From Bryobacterales bacterium (GTDB taxonomy: Bacteria > Acidobacteriota > Terriglobia > Bryobacterales > Bryobacteraceae): DNA of 22,598 nt. Shown here in pieces: positions 6,933 to 15,084 of this stretch. Within the stretch, counting starts at the first letter, position 1. Each line of letters opens with the position of its first letter. The notes beneath the pieces are model-generated. The model was not told the origin of the DNA. It saw nothing but the letters and a program-made list of their open reading frames with translations, and made no database searches. Both the position numbers and the translations under genes were made by a program. Location of the stretch: assembly GCA_016789785.1 (NCBI GenBank), contig JAEUQE010000134.1:1-22598 (forward strand). The letters are read 5' to 3'.

Positions 6933-9900
6933 ATGATGCGGAACGTCTACTGGGCTTTCTTTCTCTGCAGCGCGGCGTTTGGGCAAAGCCGCGTCTTCAC
7001 GCTTCCAGGCATCGCCGTGCAGGAAGCTACGTTGACAGCCGGCGCGACTATCGAAGTCAGCGCGGGCATCTCCGATCCCGCGAAGCTACCACCGAACGCG
7101 CGCATCGCGGTCGAGTGGGCCGGATATCGCAAGATCCTCCACGCGCTCGACCCCGATTTCCATATCGCCTTCCGTGCGCCGAAGGCCGGCAAGTACACGC
7201 TCAAAGCAACCATCGTGGAAGACGAAGCTTCCATCTTCAATCTCCCGCGATGGCGCGAGCCGGGTTCCGTCCAGAAGATGTACCCGTTCCCGCAGCGCAC
7301 ACCCTGGCCCGCCGGACATTCCGCCAAGGTGTGGCTCGATCTGAAGCGCATCACCGCAGGAGTCTCCGCGCGAGGCATGCACATCGAACTCGAGCCGAAC
7401 GATTCGATTGCCGATGCGCAGCCGGTGGCGATCGGCGCGACCGCCAACGACGAAAATCAGCACATCACCGGCGGCGCGGATGATCTGGAATACTTCGACA
7501 ACGGGCTCGCCGGCAAGAAGGGGGACGACTGGTTTCGCATCGAGTACAAGGGCCGCGAGCCGAGGCTGTTCACCGCGAATCTGACCCTGCCGGATCCGTT
7601 CGTGGTCGCTCAACTTCAGATGTTCACCGCCGACGGCAAGGAATTCCGCGACGGGGCCAATCCGAATGAGCGCGTGCACCAGCAGTTGGAGGGGCACCGC
7701 ACGGCCATGACGCGCACGTTCCAACCGGGTGGAACTTACTATCTTCGTGTGGAATCCAACTCGCCAGGTTACGAAGTCGAGTTACGGATCCGTAAGTTGG
7801 CGCCTTACACCGACCCGCGTTACGCGGTCAAGCAGGCGATCTATGACCATTCGAGCCAGGTACACGCGTGGTTACTCAACCGGCCTCGCGGGGCGGCCGT
7901 GGACCGGCGGATTCGCGACACCGGATCGCTGCTTGGCACGCACTGCATGAGCTGCCACACGCAGTCCGGCGTGTGGGGTCCCATGGGCGCGATGCAGTAC
8001 GGCTACCCGGTGGAGAACGTTGCGAATCTGCGGCAATTGATGAATCTGATGTACGAGTCGCTCCGGCCGACCAATGAGTTGCGTGATGCCGCCAATAACA
8101 CCAGCCTTGCGCCGCTTGACCTGGGCGACGGGCCCGCGGGAACGCGTGCGGCGGGCTTCAACGTGGTGATGGCGGAGAAGGTCACTCCGGCTCGCGGTCT
8201 GCACTCCTGGCAACAGCAGCGCACCGCGAATTTCGTACTCCAGTCGGCGGATCCGAGCGGCATCAACGCGGCGGGGCCAGGGTCGAACGTCGGGGCCGCC
8301 GTGGTGTACCGCTTCGCCGGCGCGATCCTCCGCCGCGCCTGGGATGATACCGCCGATCCGAAATACCTCTCTGGCCTCCAGGAAAAGGCGGAGAAAATTC
8401 TGAATATCAATGTCCGTTACGCCGACGATCCCGCCAACCGCATTCTTTTCGTGCGCGATATCTTTCCTGCGAATTATGCCGCCATTCAGGGCGATAGCCA
8501 GGAAGCGAAGAACCTCGTGGTTCGCCTCCAGGCCCAGGTGGAGGAGGACGAACGCCGTCTGCGTGCCATGCAGAAAGCCGAAGGCTACTGGGGCTTCGAT
8601 CCTGGCCGCCGCGAGGGGCTGGGGTGGAAGCCCACCACGCAAGATCCAAAGGACATCGATCCCGCACCGACGGCCCTCGCGCTGACGGCTCTCTCCGCAC
8701 TCGGCTACGACGATCGCGATCCTTCGGTGAAGCGGGGCGTGGAAGCGTTGCTCAAGATGCAGGACAGTTTCGGCCGCTGGAATCGCAACGCGCTGACGGG
8801 CTTCGTCACTACGGCGTATGTCGAACACGCCTTTGCCCGGCTCTATCCGGAAAAGCGTGTCCGTCCGCAGTCCAAGGATTTCGAAGCGAAGCCCAGTGAA
8901 AGCCTCGCTGACACGGTCGGAAGATTCCGTGCATTGGCGCAACTCGGCCTCGACCCGCGTGACACGGAGTTCCTCGACCTGGTGCTGCCCGGTGCTGCGC
9001 ACCCGAGCCCGTATGTTCGTTACTGGGCACAAATCGCTCTCGGCGCGCTCCACGATGAACGTGGAGTCACAGCGCAGATCAAGGGTCTCGGCGACCCCGT
9101 GAAAATGGTACGCGAGGCGGCCCGCTGGGGGATGCGGCAAACGCTGCTCGACGACAAGGGTTGGGACTATTTGTACGCTGCCTACGACCGTGGCGATGAC
9201 CGCACACGAGAGGCGATCGCCGGCGCGCTGGTGATGCGCGCTGACGCCGTGATGCCCCGCTCCAGTGCGGGATTCGTGCGTCTGGGCGCGCTGTTCGATC
9301 GCATGATGAATCACGACGCACATCCCGCCGTTCGCGCCTGGAGTACCCGCGCGGCCTGGAATTGGTGGGTGTGGAATCCGCCTATCCGCGACCGTATTAA
9401 CGACGCCGTCCTCACCACGTTGGAACGCGAGGAGTCCGTGTGGCTTGCCGAAGAATCGAAGCGCTATCAACTGGAGGCGCTCTTCATCGCCAACGGGCAG
9501 CGTGCCAACGGCAGCAAGGAGCATCAGTATCCGCAGCTTTCGAAACTGTTCGAGCGCATCTCCAAACGCCTGGATCAGAACGTACCGGACCGAATGGTGG
9601 ACCGTGTGGTCAGCATCGCGGGCACTTTCTACAGCCAGGCCGGCGGCGATGGTGGACCTGGCCAAATGGGCTACGTCACCGAGCATGCATCGGCCATGAT
9701 TGGCAAGGCGGTCATGAAATACTGGCTGCGCATGGAGGCCGCAAAGAACGAAACCGGCGTCAAGTTCGCGATCGAGTCCGCGGCCAATGTGCTGCATGAC
9801 CCTTTGCAGAAGCGTCTGCTCGATTTCTCAAGCAGCGGTCCCGAATCACTGCGCACCCTCGCCGCGACCTCAATCTCCGACCCGCGGATCATCACCCTTC

Positions 9901-10940
9901 CCGGTACGCAGGAGTTCCTGGAGCCGCTCATCGAGCAGGTGCAGCGCGGCGCCACCGAACCCGAACGCCGCGCCGAACTGGTAGGCCCAGTGTTGAAGCT
10001 GTTTTCCCGCGCGCGGTGGAATTTGCCGAAGACGGAGGAGCAGCAGAGTATCTTCTACAAGTTACTGCTTCCGAAGTTCTCCGCGGAACGCGGCAATCTT
10101 CCTGAAAATACGAGAATCCCTTTGCAAATGGAAAAGGATTCCACGGATTGGTACCTCGCCCGGTCACTGGCGAATGTCGTTCACACCAATCCCGACTTAC
10201 AAACGGATATGCTGCTGCGGCAGATACCGGCGTCCTTCGCCACTCGTATGGACGAAGCGTTCTGGCTGCCCAGCGTGAGTTGGCTGTTGCGCTACGGACT
10301 GGCGGTGCCCGAAGTCGGCAAGGACCCTGAAGGCGCCCGGACTGCCCGCGAGCAGAAGGAACGAATCGCCGGTCTCTATGTGAAGGTGCTGGTGGACAAG
10401 TCGGCGGACCCGCGGTTGCGAGGCGCCGCGATGGCTGCCGCCTCCGACGTTGCGCTCCGAACGCACCCGAAAATCGCGCCCGTGCTGAAGAAGCTGCGGC
10501 CCGAGTATTTCGAGGAAGACCCGGCGGAAGTGAAGGCGCTCAGCGGTGAATGGAAGAAAAACTGGGACTACTTTGAGCAGTGGGTAGCGCCCGAAATATC
10601 GAGGCCGAATCGCGATGATCAGCTCTCGTGTCTCGGCTGCCATGCGGTTGCGGGCCGTGTCCCGTCGATGGAGTTGGCGGGCGCCGACAACGGCTATATC
10701 GCGAAACGATCGCTTTGGAAGAACTTCCAGATTCTGATGGAGCGCGTCAACGAAACCAACGTGGAAACGAGTAAGTTGCTGCGCAAGCCTTTGAACGTGC
10801 AGAGCGGCAAGGAAGACGGGCATCAGGGCGGCGTGCGCTTCCGCCCCAACGACCGTGGTTACGAGATTCTCCGGCGTTGGGTGCTCGACGTGGCTCGTTT
10901 GAAAACGATGCCGAGCGGTGGCGCCGCGGCAGCACAATGA
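6933..10940 (+). CDS. Large secreted two-haem cytochrome c with terpenoid-cyclase-like and HEAT-like regions
   Basis: A 1335-residue exported protein. The start is the first ATG of ATGATG, giving a signal peptide (residues 1-18, ending SAAFGQ). Residues 20-130 are a beta-rich domain. About 150-290 (ELEPNDSIADAQPV, DDWFRIEYKG, GGTYYLRVES) resembles a pre-peptidase C-terminal (PPC) fold. The first haem-c motif is CMSCH at 338-342. Residues about 570-640 (TALALTALSALGY, GVEALLKMQ, GRW) look like alpha/alpha-barrel repeats of the squalene-cyclase/prenyltransferase type. About 660-1200 is helical and HEAT-like (SPYVRYWAQIALGALHDE, DPVKMVREAARWGM). The second haem motif is CLGCH at 1233-1237. The two haem sites suggest periplasmic electron transfer; the reaction and partners are unknown. 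Similar giant cytochrome/HEAT proteins occur in Acidobacteriota and Planctomycetota. The TGA stop lies inside a short dispersed repeat. Confidence 0.88.
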   Translation: MMRNVYWAFFLCSAAFGQSRVFTLPGIAVQEATLTAGATIEVSAGISDPAKLPPNARIAVEWAGYRKILHALDPDFHIAFRAPKAGKYTLKATIVEDEASIFNLPRWREPGSVQKMYPFPQRTPWPAGHSAKVWLDLKRITAGVSARGMHIELEPNDSIADAQPVAIGATANDENQHITGGADDLEYFDNGLAGKKGDDWFRIEYKGREPRLFTANLTLPDPFVVAQLQMFTADGKEFRDGANPNERVHQQLEGHRTAMTRTFQPGGTYYLRVESNSPGYEVELRIRKLAPYTDPRYAVKQAIYDHSSQVHAWLLNRPRGAAVDRRIRDTGSLLGTHCMSCHTQSGVWGPMGAMQYGYPVENVANLRQLMNLMYESLRPTNELRDAANNTSLAPLDLGDGPAGTRAAGFNVVMAEKVTPARGLHSWQQQRTANFVLQSADPSGINAAGPGSNVGAAVVYRFAGAILRRAWDDTADPKYLSGLQEKAEKILNINVRYADDPANRILFVRDIFPANYAAIQGDSQEAKNLVVRLQAQVEEDERRLRAMQKAEGYWGFDPGRREGLGWKPTTQDPKDIDPAPTALALTALSALGYDDRDPSVKRGVEALLKMQDSFGRWNRNALTGFVTTAYVEHAFARLYPEKRVRPQSKDFEAKPSESLADTVGRFRALAQLGLDPRDTEFLDLVLPGAAHPSPYVRYWAQIALGALHDERGVTAQIKGLGDPVKMVREAARWGMRQTLLDDKGWDYLYAAYDRGDDRTREAIAGALVMRADAVMPRSSAGFVRLGALFDRMMNHDAHPAVRAWSTRAAWNWWVWNPPIRDRINDAVLTTLEREESVWLAEESKRYQLEALFIANGQRANGSKEHQYPQLSKLFERISKRLDQNVPDRMVDRVVSIAGTFYSQAGGDGGPGQMGYVTEHASAMIGKAVMKYWLRMEAAKNETGVKFAIESAANVLHDPLQKRLLDFSSSGPESLRTLAATSISDPRIITLPGTQEFLEPLIEQVQRGATEPERRAELVGPVLKLFSRARWNLPKTEEQQSIFYKLLLPKFSAERGNLPENTRIPLQMEKDSTDWYLARSLANVVHTNPDLQTDMLLRQIPASFATRMDEAFWLPSVSWLLRYGLAVPEVGKDPEGARTAREQKERIAGLYVKVLVDKSADPRLRGAAMAAASDVALRTHPKIAPVLKKLRPEYFEEDPAEVKALSGEWKKNWDYFEQWVAPEISRPNRDDQLSCLGCHAVAGRVPSMELAGADNGYIAKRSLWKNFQILMERVNETNVETSKLLRKPLNVQSGKEDGHQGGVRFRPNDRGYEILRRWVLDVARLKTMPSGGAAAAQ

Positions 10941-10970
10941 CTTCCGGCATCAGATCCTTCGCTCGCAAAG
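10934..10970 (+). repeat. Short dispersed repeat, copy B
   Basis: ACA-N-TGACTTCCGGCAT followed by nine variable bases and TCGCTCGCAAAG. The TGA within it is the stop codon of the cytochrome gene, so the last codons of that gene come from the element or the element inserted at the stop. A second copy starts 176 bp further on. The sequence just after the core (GATCGCCGAAGGCAG) also matches copy C with a one-base difference in length. Confidence 0.6.
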
Positions 10971-11076
10971 GCGCCAGGATCGCCGAAGGCAGGATTCTTT
11001 ATGTCATGTGTGGTTTGGCTGGCGGCAGATGCGTCGCCCTCAAAGGCAACCCCCGCCCTTGGAAGCTCATCGAGAC

Positions 11077-11096
11077 GCCTCTCGAGGCTCCGCCTC
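11077..11096. repeat. Alternating hairpin arms GCCTC-GAGGC-GCCTC
   Basis: Three five-base arms follow each other: GCCTC (11077-11081), GAGGC (11084-11088) and GCCTC (11092-11096). The middle arm can pair with either neighbour, giving two mutually exclusive hairpins with loops of two or three bases. It lies between repeat copies B and C, about 140 bp behind the cytochrome stop. There is no T-tract, so a classical intrinsic terminator is not supported. Confidence 0.45.
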
Positions 11097-11109
11097 ATAG
11101 TTGCGCGGG

Positions 11110-11146
11110 ACATTGACTTCGGGCATTGTCTCTGTCGCTCGCAAAG
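11110..11146 (+). repeat. Short dispersed repeat, copy C
   Basis: ACA-N-TGACTTCGGGCAT, nine variable bases, then TCGCTCGCAAAG. It is in tandem with copy B, offset by 176 bp. Similarity to B extends past the core (GATCGCC-AAGGCAG). It lies between the convergent cytochrome and subtilase genes. Confidence 0.6.
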
Positions 11147-11192
11147 ATCGCCAAGGCAGATGCTTGATATCCCGAGTAGTGTGCAGGACGGC

Positions 11193-11221
11193 AGCGGCGG
11201 ATGACGACCTCGGCCGCCGCT
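11193..11221 (-). terminator. GC-rich stem-loop at the 3' end of the subtilase gene
   Basis: AGCGGCGG (11193-11200) and CCGCCGCT (11214-11221) form a perfect eight-bp stem with a 13-base loop. The right arm overlaps the subtilase TAG stop at 11220-11222. Its location between convergent genes suits transcription termination or mRNA 3'-end protection, but there is no run of U after it in either direction, so it is not a canonical intrinsic terminator. Confidence 0.4.
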
Positions 11222-14165
11222 ACGGCGTGAAGAGTCCGCGGATCAGAAACACGGCCATCTGTCCGCGCGTGGTCCAGCCATCCGGGCAGTAACGGTTGTT
11301 GCCGCAACCGTTGGTGATTCCAAGTTCCCGCATTTTCTGAATGAACGCGAAGAACGGATGAGTGGCCGGCACATCTTCGAAGTAAGGCGCCGTCCGATAG
11401 GAGAAAGGCTCGCCGGCGCCAATTCCCAAGCGTCCGCGCACCAGAAATACCGCCATCTGCCCGCGGCTGATCAGTAAGTCGGGACAGTACTCAATACTTG
11501 AACAGCCGCTCGTGATCCCGAGTTCCCGAAGCTTCTGAATATGGCGGAACTGTGGATGTGTGGGCCGGACATCCTCGAAGAACTGTGTCGAAGGAATCGC
11601 GAAATCGTCGGTGCGAAGCACCGAGCGGACCATGAACACCGCCATCTGCCCGCGGGTGGTGTTGTCGTCCGGGCAGTAAGTTGTTGCGGTACATCCCGTG
11701 GTGACGTTGTTCTGGCGCAACAAACTGATGTAGTCGGAGAATGGGTTACTCACCGGCACGTCGCCGAACACGCTGGCCGGGGTGGGCGCGCGCTGCAGGA
11801 TCTGGATCAACTCACCGCAGACGTACACGGAGCCGGTGCGGGGCCCTTGGGTGTTGGGCGCAATCGCGAACTGAGTCTGCGATTGGACGGTGATCCAAGG
11901 CACATTGCTGACGATCGACACGGGGCAGCCGGCCTGCGTCTGGACCTGCATGGTCCCCGTCCCGCCGTCCGCGGCAAAGGAAGTCGTGGCGGCTGAAACC
12001 GAGTAAGTGCAGTTGGATGAGAAAAACGTCAGAGAAGTGGATGCCGTGAAAGCTTCGCCGTAAGTGTTGCTCGTCACGTCCACTCTTACCGCATACGCGG
12101 TAAGTTGCGCGGGCGCCGTGACCGTCCACGTACGCGTGATGCGGCCGCCCGCGGCAATCGATCCGAAGGAAAGCGGCTGCGTGTTGTTCTGGAAAGTCAC
12201 CGTGCCCTGCACTTGCAGCGCCTCGGCATCACCGCTGTTCCGTGCGATGCATGTCACCACCACCGTGCTTCCCGGCGGCGCGACGAAGGGCGCACTGCAC
12301 GATACCGACAGTGCCGGCCCGCTGATCAGGGCAAATCCCCGCACCGTGGTGGCGAGCGCGAAGTTCTGCTCGGCCGCCTGCGCGCTGGCGGGCGAGGAAT
12401 TGCGAACCTTCAACACATAGTCGCCATTCAACGAAGCCGCACCCACTTTTTCGACATTGTCGATGCGCGATTCCGACGTCGCCACGGGCCCACCCGCGGA
12501 GTGAAACAGGCTGAGGTCGAGATCGTCGAGCGACGACGCCGAACCTTGAGGCACTCTCCGGTTCCAGACCAGGCTCGCCGTGAGGGCGCCATTCACCGTC
12601 GCGCGATACAGATTGAAGCCGCCGCGCCGCACGCTGGCCGTCAAGTAGCGGTCCGTGGTGGCGCGCAGCACGTTGAGATTCAGGTAGCCCCAGCCGACGT
12701 TGGGCGCCCACTCCGTTGTGTCGGTGGAGTTGATCAGCAGCGCCTTGATAGCCAGTGGATCGGTAACTCCCGTTTCCCGCAGTAATACCGCCGCTCCGGA
12801 CACGTGAGCCGCCGCGGCGCTGGTGCCGGGCAGCGGCACGAAGTTACTCGATCCGGCGGCGGTTGAGTAAATGCCACAGGCGCCGGGGAAACCGTCGGGA
12901 CACGGCTGGAGCGGGCGCTGGCTGATCATGTTATCGGCATAGCCCCCTGGCGCCGCAAGGTCGGGCTTGCGACGGCCATCCTGCGCCGGACCGCGGCTGC
13001 TGAAGCCCGCCGGACGGTCGTCGTCGCGCGGCTCGGTGCCCAGGGTATTGAACGCCCCCACGCTGATGACGTTGTAAGCCGTGCCGGGCGCGGTCAACGT
13101 GAGTAACTGGGGCCCGTAGTTTCCCGCCGAACTTACTATGGTTACCCCATAGGTTTCGGCAATCAGGTCGATCGCACGAAGGAAGGCCGAATCGCCGTCC
13201 CGGTCGCGCTTGCCGAGTGAGATATTGATCACCTTCGCCGGAGTCTGCGTCACGGCGTGCTGCAAACCCAGCAGCAGATCATCGTCGGAATAGAGAGCGA
13301 GGTTCGTCGGCACCAGCGAGTCCGCGGTGCGGCAAGCCACCTTGATGCTGTACAGGTTCCCCAGCCGGAACGCGACGCCGAGGTGTCCCGCAAACGCCGG
13401 TGTCCCCTGGCCTGCGATCACGCCGGCAACGTGTGTTCCGTGGCCCGAACGGTCCTGATTATCATTGTAATCCTCTGCTTCCGTACACCCGATCGAGCCC
13501 TGTGTGAGAAAGCGGGAATGCGTAATCGTGCTCTTGATTGCAGGGTGCGCGTAGACGCCGGAGTCGAGCATCGCGAGGGACTGCTGCACGCCTGTGATCT
13601 GCGGGGTGCCGTTCCAGAAGGCCTGCGCCCCGAAGGATCGCACGCTGAAGTTGATCTGCGTTTCCCCGCGTTCGACGAGGCCGACGTGGGCCACTCCGCC
13701 AAGCTTCGCCACATCCTCAAGAGTGCTCGACGGGATTTCGGCCCGCAGAAGATTCAGAGCGTCAAAGCGCTGGATGTCTGTTGCGCCGAGGGAAATCAAT
13801 TGCTGCTCGATCGCCGTCTGCTCCGCGGTGGTTTCTTCCGATGCGGCGCGAATCGCCCTGCCAACAGCCGCAAGCCCTGCTTGATCCACGGCATCAGCCG
13901 CCGCCTGCGCCCCGGCGAGATCGTGATTGCCGATCGCGGCCCGATAGCGCGACTCCAGCATTTGACGCTCCAACCACGCCGCACCGGACAGAAGGCGTGC
14001 ATGTGGCTGATGGTCGAGCAGCAGGAGCACTCGAATACGCCAGAGCCGCCGCGCTTCCTGGGCGACCGCGGGATCGATGCGTGCGGCAGAGAGAGTCAGT
14101 CCAGTCCAGAGGAGAATTCCGGGAAAGAGGACGAGCCAGCGGCACGCGAACGGCAGGGACTTCAT
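11220..14165 (-). CDS. Secreted subtilisin-like serine protease (S8) with BACON and SLH-like repeats
   Basis: A 981-residue exported endopeptidase. I start at the ATG at 14163-14165 because a signal peptide follows at once (MKSLPFACRW, ending LTLSA); an in-frame ATG at 14225 would add 20 polar residues. Residues about 120-180 look like an I9-type propeptide (LISLGATDIQRFDALNLLRAEI). The S8 triad is complete: Asp201 in AMLDSGV, His242 in GHGTHVAG, Ser449 in GTSAAAAHVSG, with an oxyanion Asn in SSAGNYG. A beta-rich region follows. About 718-798 is a BACON-like domain (CTYSVSAATTSFAADGG, VPWITVQS). Three repeats of about 60 residues end the protein (802-858, 863-922, 923-981), each with HPF/NPF, GITxGC, YCP and RGQMAVF: SLH-like modules that may anchor it to the envelope. 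The repeats share DNA similarity, suggesting internal duplication. Neighbours give no hint of a specific substrate. Confidence 0.92.
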   Translation of the reverse strand: MKSLPFACRWLVLFPGILLWTGLTLSAARIDPAVAQEARRLWRIRVLLLLDHQPHARLLSGAAWLERQMLESRYRAAIGNHDLAGAQAAADAVDQAGLAAVGRAIRAASEETTAEQTAIEQQLISLGATDIQRFDALNLLRAEIPSSTLEDVAKLGGVAHVGLVERGETQINFSVRSFGAQAFWNGTPQITGVQQSLAMLDSGVYAHPAIKSTITHSRFLTQGSIGCTEAEDYNDNQDRSGHGTHVAGVIAGQGTPAFAGHLGVAFRLGNLYSIKVACRTADSLVPTNLALYSDDDLLLGLQHAVTQTPAKVINISLGKRDRDGDSAFLRAIDLIAETYGVTIVSSAGNYGPQLLTLTAPGTAYNVISVGAFNTLGTEPRDDDRPAGFSSRGPAQDGRRKPDLAAPGGYADNMISQRPLQPCPDGFPGACGIYSTAAGSSNFVPLPGTSAAAAHVSGAAVLLRETGVTDPLAIKALLINSTDTTEWAPNVGWGYLNLNVLRATTDRYLTASVRRGGFNLYRATVNGALTASLVWNRRVPQGSASSLDDLDLSLFHSAGGPVATSESRIDNVEKVGAASLNGDYVLKVRNSSPASAQAAEQNFALATTVRGFALISGPALSVSCSAPFVAPPGSTVVVTCIARNSGDAEALQVQGTVTFQNNTQPLSFGSIAAGGRITRTWTVTAPAQLTAYAVRVDVTSNTYGEAFTASTSLTFFSSNCTYSVSAATTSFAADGGTGTMQVQTQAGCPVSIVSNVPWITVQSQTQFAIAPNTQGPRTGSVYVCGELIQILQRAPTPASVFGDVPVSNPFSDYISLLRQNNVTTGCTATTYCPDDNTTRGQMAVFMVRSVLRTDDFAIPSTQFFEDVRPTHPQFRHIQKLRELGITSGCSSIEYCPDLLISRGQMAVFLVRGRLGIGAGEPFSYRTAPYFEDVPATHPFFAFIQKMRELGITNGCGNNRYCPDGWTTRGQMAVFLIRGLFTP

Positions 14166-14403
14166 GAAGCGTATCGGACCCTTCAGAATATCAGATCGCA
14201 CCTGCGTATGACGCTCGTTCATCATGCGGATGAATCGAAGAACCGGGATCGCGGCGGGTGCTGCTCCGCTGGTCCCAGTTCAGGACCGCGGCATGGCCCA
14301 ATCATCGGCGCGGGCGGCCGGGTCGTGCGTGCGATGGCCGTGGAGTCGCGGCAGACCAGATCGGGAGATGCGACGGAACGCCGGCGCGCCGCGATCTGCG
14401 CTG

Positions 14404-15027
14404 TCAGAAACCAGAGAGAGCCCGATTCCGCTGATCGCTCCAGCCCGCCATCCGGCTCTCGCTGCGCCGGATCAGCCGGTCCCACAGCGACTCGGGCTTG
14501 GCGTGAAAGATGGTGGCTGCGTCGGCGTCCAGCAGAATCCACGCGCCGAACTCGATTTCACGATCGAGTTGGCCCGGTCCCCAACCTGCGTAGCCCGCAA
14601 AGAACCGCAACTCCGACGAAGGAGTGCCCTCACGGAACGACTTCTCGATATGAGCCGTTTCGGAGACGACATAGACCTCCTCAATCAAGGGGCGCGCTTG
14701 GTCGAGCTTGGATTTCGAGCGCTGCAAAGCCCGCACGCTGCCCGGTTCCACCGGGCCGCCGGAAAAGACTGTGTCGGTGCGCGATTTCGCTGCCGCCATG
14801 TCCCGGAAGATCCGAGCCACGGGAAGCTGGCTGGGACGATTCAGGATCAGGCCGACCGCGCCTTTGCGGCCGTAGTCCAGCAGTAGCACCACCGTTTCGG
14901 CGAAGTTCGGATCGGGAAGGTCGCGCTTGGCCACCAGCAGCATGCCCTGCACAGGGTCGCGCATTCGGATCGGCTGGGACCAGGCATCCGCCGCGAGGAT
15001 ACTGAGAAGGAGCAGTATCCGAAGCAT
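14404..15027 (-). CDS. YqgE/AlgH family protein with an export signal
   Basis: A 207-residue member of the YqgE/AlgH (UPF0301) family. Its hallmarks are visible: GMLLVAKRDLPDPNFAETVVLLLDY near the start (residues about 28-52), GAVGLILNRPS (56-66), FSGGPVEPG, and the late motif RFFAGYAGWGPGQLDREI then GAWILLDAD. The biochemical function of the family is not settled. It is unusual in carrying a hydrophobic N-terminus (MLRILLLLSILAADAWSQ) that reads as a signal peptide, while textbook YqgE proteins are about 185 residues and begin directly with the GMLLVA region. The ATG at 15025-15027 has no Shine-Dalgarno, but a promoter-like pair ends six bases upstream, hinting at a leaderless mRNA. The gene lies 57 bp downstream of the sigma-4-only gene in the same direction; the subtilase gene follows after about 240 bp. 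Confidence 0.9.
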   Translation of the reverse strand: MLRILLLLSILAADAWSQPIRMRDPVQGMLLVAKRDLPDPNFAETVVLLLDYGRKGAVGLILNRPSQLPVARIFRDMAAAKSRTDTVFSGGPVEPGSVRALQRSKSKLDQARPLIEEVYVVSETAHIEKSFREGTPSSELRFFAGYAGWGPGQLDREIEFGAWILLDADAATIFHAKPESLWDRLIRRSESRMAGWSDQRNRALSGF

Positions 15028-15033
15028 GAGGCT

Positions 15034-15063
15034 ATCGTAGCGCGGCCACTCTGCGAATGTCAG
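15034..15063 (-). promoter_or_regulatory. Promoter of the yqgE-like gene, leaderless arrangement
   Basis: On the minus strand CTGACA (15058-15063, 5 of 6 to TTGACA), an 18-bp spacer, then TACGAT (15034-15039, 4 of 6 to TATAAT). Only six bases separate the -10 from the ATG, so transcription would start at the start codon itself. No Shine-Dalgarno could fit. Confidence 0.5.
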
Positions 15064-15084
15064 CAGGGAATGTGACCCACCTTC

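Noticed and set aside
7872..9797. A 641-codon open frame antisense to the cytochrome gene
   Set aside because: It lies entirely opposite a gene with two haem motifs and a signal peptide. Its translation is His/Arg-rich without domains, as expected for an antisense shadow in GC-rich DNA.
10877..11116. Plus-strand small frame in the convergent gap
   Set aside because: It begins inside the cytochrome gene in another frame and consists mostly of repeat copy B; better explained as a repeat than as a gene.
13257..15005. A 582-codon plus-strand frame
   Set aside because: It is antisense to the subtilase and the yqgE-like gene, both with complete conserved motifs; the translation is Arg/Pro-rich.
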